Assembly (NCBI RefSeq): GCF_024362405.1 | Contig: NZ_CP101454.1 | Location: 1,736,001 to 1,800,000 of the forward strand | From: Halorarius litoreus | GTDB taxonomy: Archaea; Halobacteriota; Halobacteria; Halobacteriales; Haloarculaceae | Length of the DNA: 64,000 nt | Reading direction: 5' to 3' | Part shown: positions 58,265-64,000 of the stretch, piece by piece | Position numbering within the stretch: the first letter of the stretch is position 1 | Layout of the letters: every line of letters starts with the position of its first letter | Program-made: the position numbers and the translations under genes | The notes under the pieces: generated by a model | Databases searched by the model: none | Told to the model about the DNA's origin: nothing | What the model saw: the letters and a program-made list of their open reading frames with translations, nothing else

Positions 58265-58558
58265 ATGCGCCCACGGGCCGGCGAGAGCCCCGTCTCGCGG
58301 GAACTCGGCTTCTGCCCCTGCTGTGGCTACCGGACGCTCTCGCCGTCGCGGCCCGGCTCGTACGAGCGGTGTCCGGTCTGCGACTGGCTGGACGACCTCG
58401 TCGGCTTCCACTATCCCGACACCGAGAGCGACTACAACTACGTCTCGCTCCACGAGGCGCGGGAGAACTTCCGGGCGTTCGGGGCGTGTGCGCCCGACGC
58501 CACCGGTCGAACCCGCGACCCCACGGAGGAGCGCGACCCGAACTGGCCGTACGACTAG
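58265..58558 (+). CDS. CPCC-type cysteine-rich protein
   Basis: A 97-residue protein starting at ATG 58265. C-P-C-C-G at residues 17-21 and C-P-V-C-D near 36 are the hallmark of the CPCC family, small zinc-binding proteins, followed by WLDDLVGFHYPDTESDYNYVSLHEARENF. Function of the family is unknown. It ends 4 bases inside the stop of the convergent gene (58555-58558). Confidence 0.85.
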   Translation: MRPRAGESPVSRELGFCPCCGYRTLSPSRPGSYERCPVCDWLDDLVGFHYPDTESDYNYVSLHEARENFRAFGACAPDATGRTRDPTEERDPNWPYD

Positions 58559-58944
58559 CGCTGTGCGCGTTCGCGCCACTCGCGCTGTTGCTGGCGCTCC
58601 GCGACGTGCTCCACGCCGCCCGTCAGCTCACCACGAATCCACTCGTCGTACACGATGCAGTCGGCGAACATCCCCGATTTGAACCCCTCGACGAGCTCGT
58701 ACGACCAGCAGTCGTCGAACGCCCCCGCGGGGAGGATGTCGTCGCGGAGCGCCGCGGCGAACTCGTCGTGGCCCGCCGCCGCCAGCTTCTGCCGAGCCTC
58801 CTCGAACCGGTCCATCGCGTGACCCGTCTCGTGGTGGAACTCCAGCAGATAGCCGAACGCGCGGTAGACGTGTTCGATCGCGAGCTGGACGTCGTGGAGC
58901 GCTTCGCGTTCGGTTTCGGTCAGTTCTCGGCCCTCTGTCTCCAT
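58555..58944 (-). CDS. Hypothetical helical protein
   Basis: A 129-residue soluble protein starting at ATG 58944 (M-E-T-E-G-R-E-L-T). It is almost entirely helical (TEREALHDVQLAIEHVYRAFGYLLEFHHETGHAMDRFEEARQKLA...), with a histidine-rich FHHETGH near 36-42 that could be a metal site, although it lacks a clear HExxH. Not recognised. Convergent with the CPCC gene with a four-base overlap. Start chosen because upstream in-frame extensions are Arg-rich. Confidence 0.6.
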   Translation of the reverse strand: METEGRELTETEREALHDVQLAIEHVYRAFGYLLEFHHETGHAMDRFEEARQKLAAAGHDEFAAALRDDILPAGAFDDCWSYELVEGFKSGMFADCIVYDEWIRGELTGGVEHVAERQQQREWRERAQR

Positions 58945-58987
58945 GTGTCTGGATAGCATCCGACAGACGAAATACCCTCCTCCGGGA

Positions 58988-59551
58988 TTACACGTCGAAC
59001 AGCCGCCGGAGATCACGCCAGGAGTCGACGACGTGAGCGCCCTCGCAGGCCGCGGGCTCGGAGTACGGCTGTCTGAAGAGGACGCCGGTTTTCCCGGTAG
59101 CCAGCGCGTTCGCGACGTTGCCGTGGTAGTCGTCGACGAGCACGTCGCCCGGCACCTCGCCTTTGTTCTGCGGCACGTCGTCGACGAAGTGGTCGTAGGG
59201 CAGGTCGTGGCGCTCCAGCCACGCCCGAGAGATGTCGTGGGTGTCCGGGTGGCGGTGGGTCGCGATGTGGAGTTCGTAGCCCGCCGCTTCGAGCGCCTCC
59301 AGTCCCTCACGCACGCCCGGAAGTGGCTCTGCGCCGCCGAGAAACCACCGCGGGCGCTCGTGCATCAGCTCGACGATGACCTCGCCGACGTGGACGTCGT
59401 GGCCGGGAAGCGGCCACGACCACTCGTCGATGTCGTCGGGCGCGACCGAGACGCCGTACTCGCGGTGGAGATGCTCGCAGGTGCGCGGGAGCTGCCAGCA
59501 GAGCACCCCGTCGAAGTCGAGAAGCAGGGTGGCCGGCGGCTCGGGAACCAT
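58988..59551 (-). CDS. HAD-superfamily phosphatase
   Basis: A 187-residue HAD hydrolase. Motif I is LLLDFDGVLCW (catalytic Asp pair D12/D14) near the N-terminus, motif II the T in HIATHRHPDTHD, and motif III/IV are K in QNKGEVPGD and the DD in VLVDDYHGNVANA. It is small with a cap of about 60 residues, like 5'-(deoxy)ribonucleotidases or phosphoglycolate-type phosphatases. Substrate unknown. Monocistronic; on the strand opposite the GH31 gene, upstream of it. Confidence 0.88.
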   Translation of the reverse strand: MVPEPPATLLLDFDGVLCWQLPRTCEHLHREYGVSVAPDDIDEWSWPLPGHDVHVGEVIVELMHERPRWFLGGAEPLPGVREGLEALEAAGYELHIATHRHPDTHDISRAWLERHDLPYDHFVDDVPQNKGEVPGDVLVDDYHGNVANALATGKTGVLFRQPYSEPAACEGAHVVDSWRDLRRLFDV

Positions 59552-59602
59552 ACCGGCGGTGTGCGTCGAGGGGTTTTCTCGGTTACGTTTGGGGGCGATG
59601 GC

Positions 59603-60073
59603 TCAGGGAAGCGACGCCCCGCCCGTCTCCGAGGAGGAGCCGTTGACGGTACAGGGCTGCGGGAGGGTGCTCGTTTGCAGGTCACAGTCGAACTCCCCGG
59701 TCGCGCTCTGGTTCCCCATCGAGACGGTCACGTCGTCGCCGCCACCGCCGGACAGTCCCGGCGGGTTCGCGTCGTTGTAGCCCTCGTAGTCGACCGAGAC
59801 CGGGCCGGCGTCGAGTTCACCGCGCTTGTCGCACTCGTGGGTCAGGGTCGTGTTCCCCTCGCACTCGATGACCATCCAGCCGCCGTCGCCCATCGCTCCC
59901 GCCGCCTGATGGACGACGAGCGTCGAGTTCTCGCCCGTCTGAATCTGTCCGTACGCCTCACCCTCGGTGCCGTTCTTCGGGACGTCGTGGTCCGCGGCAA
60001 CCGGACCGACGAACGCGACGGCGACGGCCACCGCGACCAGTAGCACCACGACCACACGCTCGTTCGTTGCCAT
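59603..60073 (-). CDS. Secreted protein with signal peptide (DUF7332-like)
   Basis: A 156-residue exported protein. A signal peptide (about 5-27, RVVVVLLVAVAVAVAFVGPVAA) is followed by a beta-rich domain with TGENSTLVVHQAAGAMGDGGWMVIECEGN and cysteines in ECEGNT/HECDKRG and FDCDLQTST/QPCTVNG that may form two disulfides. The C-terminus is Gly/Ser-rich. I believe its family label is DUF7332, unverified. No anchor motif is visible. Divergent from the GH31 gene with a 138-base intergenic region. Confidence 0.65.
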   Translation of the reverse strand: MATNERVVVVLLVAVAVAVAFVGPVAADHDVPKNGTEGEAYGQIQTGENSTLVVHQAAGAMGDGGWMVIECEGNTTLTHECDKRGELDAGPVSVDYEGYNDANPPGLSGGGGDDVTVSMGNQSATGEFDCDLQTSTLPQPCTVNGSSSETGGASLP

Positions 60074-60179
60074 ACACAGTCCACCCACACGCCCCCGTAT
60101 TCGGCCTACTGCCGTCTCATACAGGTGTGTTAAGTGATGGCAGGGTCGCGCTCTCGCCGTGGGTGTGTCAGTGGCCCCC

Positions 60180-60188
60180 ACGATTATC
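60180..60188 (+). promoter_or_regulatory. TATA-like box of the GH31 gene
   Basis: ACGATTATCG around 60180-60188, 24-30 bases before the GTG start at 60212, suggesting a leaderless transcript. Confidence 0.4.
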
Positions 60189-60211
60189 GTCCCCCCCGTC
60201 GAACGCGGGGT

Positions 60212-62833
60212 GTGACTCTGCGAGCGTACCACCGCCCCGACGCGCGACCGGTCGCCGCCGACGCGGCGACCGTCGTGGGCGACGACTACCGCGTGACCGT
60301 GCTCGCCCCCGAACTCCTGCGCGTGGAGTTCGACCCGGACGGCGCGTTCGACGACCGCGCCACCCAGACCGTCTGGTACCGCGACCAGCCTGTCCCCGAG
60401 TTCTCGGTCGACCGAGGCGACGAGGTGGTCGTCGACACCGGCGCCCTCGAACTCCGCTACGACCCCACCGACAGGGGGTTCACGCCCGAGACGCTCGCAG
60501 TCGAGGTGCGGGCAACCGCGACGACCTGGCGCTACGGCGAGACGACTGCCCTCCCCGGGACGGCCCGGACGCTCGACACCATCGACGGCCGCATCGACCT
60601 CGAACGCGGGCTCTGCTCGCGTGATGGCCTCGCGGTCCTCGACGACACGGCGAGTCTCGCGTTCGGCGACGAGTGGGTCGAGCCCCGCGACCGCCACGAC
60701 GACTACGAGGACCTGTACCTGTTCGGTTACGGCCACGACTACCGCGGTGCACTACAGGGGATCTCGGCCATCGCGGGCGACACCCCGCTCGTCCCCCGGT
60801 TCGCCCTCGGCAACTGGTGGAGCCGCTACTGGGAGTACACCGACGAGTCGCTCCGGCGGACCATCGATGGATTCCGCGAGCACGGCGTGCCGCTGTCCGT
60901 CTGCGTCGTCGACATGGACTGGCACGTCGTCGACAACCCGAACCACGACGGCTGGACGGGGTTCACCTGGAACGAGGCGCTGTTCCCCGACCCCGAGGCT
61001 ACGCTCGACTGGCTCCACGAACAGGGGCTCGCGACGACGCTCAACCTCCACCCCGCACAGGGCGTCCACCCACACGAAGCACGGTACGCGGCGCTCGCCG
61101 AGCACGTCGGCGTCGACCCCACGACCGAGGTACCCATCGGCTTCGACGCGGCGGACACCGACTTCCTCTCGGGCTACTTCGAGGAAGTGCTCCACCCCCT
61201 GGAGGAGCAGGGCGTCGACTTCTGGTGGGTCGACTGGCAGCAGTGGCGCGAGTCCCCACGAATGGAGGGGCTCGACCCGCTGTGGGCGCTCAACCACCTC
61301 CACGCGTTCGACCGGACGCGTGACGGGCGCCGGCCGTTCCTCCTCTCTCGTTACTCGGGCGTGGGCAGCCACCGCTACCCCGTCGGGTTCTCCGGCGATA
61401 CCGCGAGCACGTGGGACTCGCTCGCGTTCCAGCCACCGTTCACCGCCGCCGCCGCCACCGTCGGGTACGGCTGGTGGAGCCACGACATCGGCGGCCACTG
61501 GGGCGCCAGCGGCTCGCCCGAGGCGTTCGGCGAACTGTACGCCCGCTGGGTTCAGTACGGGCTCTACAGCCCCGTTCTTCGCTTGCACACCTCGAAGATG
61601 CCGTACGTCGACAAGCGACCGTGGCGCTACGGCCGCGACGTCGAGGCGGCGGCGACCGACGCGCTCCGCCACCGCCACGCCCTGCTCCCGTATCTCTACA
61701 CGATGGCCCACCGGGCACACGAGTCGAGCGTCCCGCTCGTCGAGCCGCTCTACGTCCACCAGCCCGAACGGGAGGAGGCGTACGCCTGCCCGAGCGCCTA
61801 CTACGTCGGGAGCGACCTCCTCGTCGCTCCGCACACCCGGCCGCGCGGCGAGGACACCAACCTCGCTCGTCAGTCGGTCTGGCTCCCGCCCGGCGACTGG
61901 TACGACTTCCACACCGGCGAACCGGTCGCGGGGAACCGCTGGCACGCTCGCTACGGTGACCTCGACGACGTGCCCGTCTACCTGCCTGCGGGCGCCATCG
62001 TCCCGCTCGCCCCCGAGTCGGACTGGGGTGGCGTCACGGTGCCCGACGTGCTTGACCTCGTGGTCATCCCTGGTGAGGGCGTGTTCGACCTCTACGAGGA
62101 CGACGGCGTCTCGCTCGACCACCGCGACGGCGCGTTCGCCACGACCCCCATCGAGACGACGCTCGACGAGGACGACGAGACGTTCACCGTTCGCGTGGGT
62201 GCCGCGACGGGCGACCGCTCGCTCGTCCCCGACGCCCGCGACGTGTCGGTGCTCGTGCGCGGCGTCACCGAGACGGTCGTCGCCGCCTCCGACCGCGAAG
62301 TAGAGAGCGAGTACGACCAGGACAGCCGGACGCTTCGGGTCGACTTCGGCACCCTACCGACCGACGAGTCGGTCGAACTCACGGTCACCGCCGACGGGCC
62401 GCTCCGGGCGAGTCGCGAGCCCGTGGTCGAGCGCGTCCGCGACCTCCTCTGGCACTTCGACGCCCACGGCGACGCCAAGCCCACCGTCGAGCGGCTGGCG
62501 ATCGACGACGACCTCGCGTGGCTCACCGACTTCGCGACCGTCCTCTCGGACGCACAGATCCGGGCGCTCGTCGAGACCGTCCACGGCGTCGGTGCCGACC
62601 GACTCGTCGACGCCGACGCCGACCGACTCGTCCTCTGGAACCACGACGGCCGCGACGACGTCACCTACCGCTTCTCGACGTGGGACCGGGGGATACGCCA
62701 CCCGACGCACGGCACCTCTCGAAGCGGCGTCGTGCCCGCCTTCGAGACCATCGACCTCGCCGACTACGAGAGCCGGGCGTGGGAGCTCGTCGTCACCTAC
62801 GGCGACGTGTCCGTCACCGTCGCCGAGTCCTAG
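60212..62833 (+). CDS. GH31-family glycoside hydrolase (alpha-glucosidase type)
   Basis: An 873-residue cytoplasmic enzyme starting at GTG 60212 (V-T-L-R-A-Y-H-R). It has the N-terminal beta domain, then the catalytic barrel (about 190-540). The nucleophile Asp is in FWWVDWQQW near 344, the acid/base Asp in GFSGDTASTWDSLAF near 395, and HDIGGHWG follows. The C-terminal domain (about 560-740) has the GH31 beta sheets, and an additional unassigned domain (about 740-873) extends it. GH31 acts on alpha-glucosides or alpha-xylosides; no signal peptide, so it is intracellular. Its stop overlaps the next convergent stop by four bases. Confidence 0.92.
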   Translation: MTLRAYHRPDARPVAADAATVVGDDYRVTVLAPELLRVEFDPDGAFDDRATQTVWYRDQPVPEFSVDRGDEVVVDTGALELRYDPTDRGFTPETLAVEVRATATTWRYGETTALPGTARTLDTIDGRIDLERGLCSRDGLAVLDDTASLAFGDEWVEPRDRHDDYEDLYLFGYGHDYRGALQGISAIAGDTPLVPRFALGNWWSRYWEYTDESLRRTIDGFREHGVPLSVCVVDMDWHVVDNPNHDGWTGFTWNEALFPDPEATLDWLHEQGLATTLNLHPAQGVHPHEARYAALAEHVGVDPTTEVPIGFDAADTDFLSGYFEEVLHPLEEQGVDFWWVDWQQWRESPRMEGLDPLWALNHLHAFDRTRDGRRPFLLSRYSGVGSHRYPVGFSGDTASTWDSLAFQPPFTAAAATVGYGWWSHDIGGHWGASGSPEAFGELYARWVQYGLYSPVLRLHTSKMPYVDKRPWRYGRDVEAAATDALRHRHALLPYLYTMAHRAHESSVPLVEPLYVHQPEREEAYACPSAYYVGSDLLVAPHTRPRGEDTNLARQSVWLPPGDWYDFHTGEPVAGNRWHARYGDLDDVPVYLPAGAIVPLAPESDWGGVTVPDVLDLVVIPGEGVFDLYEDDGVSLDHRDGAFATTPIETTLDEDDETFTVRVGAATGDRSLVPDARDVSVLVRGVTETVVAASDREVESEYDQDSRTLRVDFGTLPTDESVELTVTADGPLRASREPVVERVRDLLWHFDAHGDAKPTVERLAIDDDLAWLTDFATVLSDAQIRALVETVHGVGADRLVDADADRLVLWNHDGRDDVTYRFSTWDRGIRHPTHGTSRSGVVPAFETIDLADYESRAWELVVTYGDVSVTVAES

Positions 62834-64000
62834 ACGGTCACCGTCTCGCCCAGCTCCGGGGCGGTCGCCTCGTAGCCGTCGTCTCGCAACTCGGCAGCGA
62901 ACGCCGGACAGCGGTCGCCGTGGTTGACGAGCACCTCCGCGTCCCGGTAGTCGTCGAGGAACGCACGGAGCCCCTCGTGGTCGGCGTGCGCCGAGAAGTC
63001 GAACGACTCGACGCGGGCGCTGACGGGCATACGGCGGCCGTTGATCTCCGCGGACCCGGTTTCGAGCAGGTCACGCCCGGGCGTCCCCTCGACCTGATAG
63101 CCGGAGAACGCGACGAGGTTCCGGGGGTGGGTCGCGATTTCGGGGACGTACGTCATCGCTGGCCCGCCGGTGAGCATCCCGCTCGTGGTGACGACGACGG
63201 TGTTCTGTGCGGCGATTCGTTCGCGCTGGCCGTCGCGGCCGGTCACCACCCGGGCGTTCGACTTCGCGCGCCGGAGCGCCTCGGGGTCGCGGACGAACGC
63301 CGGGTAGCCCCGAAGCATCTCGAGCACCTCGACGCCCATCCCGTCGACGTAGCAGTCGAGGTCGTGCGCGGCACAGACTAGCAGGACCTCCTGCGTGCGG
63401 CCGATGGCGAACGCCGGGACGACGACCGTCCCGCCCTGCACGGTCGTCTCGCGGAGCGCCTGGGCGAACCGCTGTTCGACCTGGGCGCGCGGCTCGTGGC
63501 TCACGTCCGAGTACGTCGACTCACACAGCACCACGTCGGCGTCGGGGCGGTCCGTGGAGGCCGGGACGAGCCGCTGGTCGTGTGTGTGAAAGTCCGCTGT
63601 GTACAGCAGCCGCGTCTCGCCGTCGTCGACGAGTACGTGCGCGCTCCCGGGGATGTGCCCGGCGTTGAACAGCGTCACCTCGTGGCCGGCCGCCTCGAAC
63701 GGCTCGCCGTAGCCGTGTTCGACCGACACCTCGCCGAGTCGCTGGACGTCCGTCTCGGTGAACGGACACTGCATCGTCCCGCCCTTGAGTTTGAGCGTGT
63801 CGCGGGCGAGCAGCCGCGTGAACGCGCCCGTCGGGGGCGTCCAGTGGATGGCGGGTCGGTCCCGCCCAGAGAGCAGCGCGGGGAGGCCGCCGACGTGGTC
63901 GAGGTGGCCGTGGCTCGCCACGACGGCCTCGGGCGAGACGGACCCGACGGGCCACTGCGTCGGCTCGGCGGGCTTCATGCCGTAATCGAGCAATAGCGTG
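62830..64000 (-). CDS. Metallo-beta-lactamase/beta-CASP RNA-processing nuclease (5' end outside window)
   Basis: The last 389 residues of a MBL-fold nuclease; its start lies beyond 64,000. Motifs present: HGHLDHVGG (SHGHLDH, metal ligands), GHIPGSAHVLV, the Asp in YTADFHTH, the beta-CASP block (SGMLTGGPAMTYVPEIATHPRNLVAFSGYQVEGTPGRDLL) and the final FSAHADHEGLRAFLDDYRDAEVLVNHGD with its His ligand. The family includes archaeal CPSF-like aCPSF2 and RNase J-type enzymes that cut RNA; the KH domains seen in aCPSF1 cannot be assessed because the N-terminus is missing. Convergent with the GH31 gene. Confidence 0.9.
   Translation of the reverse strand, partial: TLLLDYGMKPAEPTQWPVGSVSPEAVVASHGHLDHVGGLPALLSGRDRPAIHWTPPTGAFTRLLARDTLKLKGGTMQCPFTETDVQRLGEVSVEHGYGEPFEAAGHEVTLFNAGHIPGSAHVLVDDGETRLLYTADFHTHDQRLVPASTDRPDADVVLCESTYSDVSHEPRAQVEQRFAQALRETTVQGGTVVVPAFAIGRTQEVLLVCAAHDLDCYVDGMGVEVLEMLRGYPAFVRDPEALRRAKSNARVVTGRDGQRERIAAQNTVVVTTSGMLTGGPAMTYVPEIATHPRNLVAFSGYQVEGTPGRDLLETGSAEINGRRMPVSARVESFDFSAHADHEGLRAFLDDYRDAEVLVNHGDRCPAFAAELRDDGYEATAPELGETVTV

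Noticed and set aside
60752-62122. Long minus-strand open frame opposite the GH31 gene
   Set aside because: Shadow frame of a GC-rich gene; no motif or start support.

Overview
The window is a GC-rich chromosomal segment from a halophilic archaeon (class Halobacteria). Several things point there: the proteins are strongly acidic; translation and RNA genes are archaeal (EF-2, EF-1 alpha, S10, S6e, an archaeal-type RNase P RNA, tRNAs without encoded CCA); many genes have a TATA-like box 25-35 bases before the start codon and no leader; several lipoproteins carry Tat-type signals; and two secreted proteins end in a PGF-CTERM sorting tail. The genus cannot be fixed from sequence alone. Family labels written as DUF numbers are from memory and unverified.

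Layout. 1-6,962: truncated AEC-type carrier, MATE exporter, cupin, membrane-anchored [2Fe-2S] ferredoxin, a 2-oxoacid dehydrogenase E1 alpha/E1 beta/lone lipoyl-domain operon, and 6-phosphogluconate dehydrogenase. 7,427-24,365: a housekeeping stretch with valS, a Usp protein, a DHH phosphoesterase, two APH-fold kinases in tandem, the rps6e operon, a HExxH protein divergent from a membrane J-protein, EF-2, ACT protein plus homoserine dehydrogenase, and tuf-rps10-tRNA-Ala(CGC). 24,366-about 29,000: an accessory island that starts exactly behind tRNA-Ala. It has five tiny overlapping genes (zinc fingers, a SWIM-like protein), then a visibly less GC-rich part with a PrsW protease, a Tat lipoprotein, an IS200/IS605-type end, a YdhR-like protein and a winged-helix protein.

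29,000-39,923: mixed metabolism and envelope genes: flavin-fold protein, SRPBCC protein, a three-gene MacB-like ABC operon with an exported CARDB-like protein, RNase R-type exonuclease, SMR exporter, CPBP protease, ketopantoate reductase, zinc ribbons and a SufU scaffold. 39,998-40,335: RNase P RNA (minus strand). 40,423-43,589: matrixin-like lipoprotein protease, M29 aminopeptidase, PPK2 kinase. 43,660-48,812: a complete five-gene branched-chain-amino-acid-type ABC transporter. 49,191-52,595: tandem paralogous PGF-CTERM surface proteins plus another exported protein. 52,704-64,000: tRNA-Lys(TTT), zinc ribbon, M20 peptidase, a ParB-HTH-like protein, a ferredoxin-dependent nitrite/sulfite reductase carrying a palindromic repeat insertion in frame, a CPCC protein, HAD phosphatase, GH31 glycosidase and a truncated beta-CASP nuclease.

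The points most worth a second look are the tRNA-Ala island with its small-gene cassette, the two PGF-CTERM paralogs, the palindromic repeats that have entered or shaped coding sequences (inside the nitrite/sulfite reductase gene and at the 3' end of gnd), the OADH operon that has a lipoyl domain but no E2 catalytic core or E3, and the stand-alone ParB-HTH/ribbon-helix-helix protein. No CRISPR array, toxin-antitoxin pair or recognisable defence system was found.
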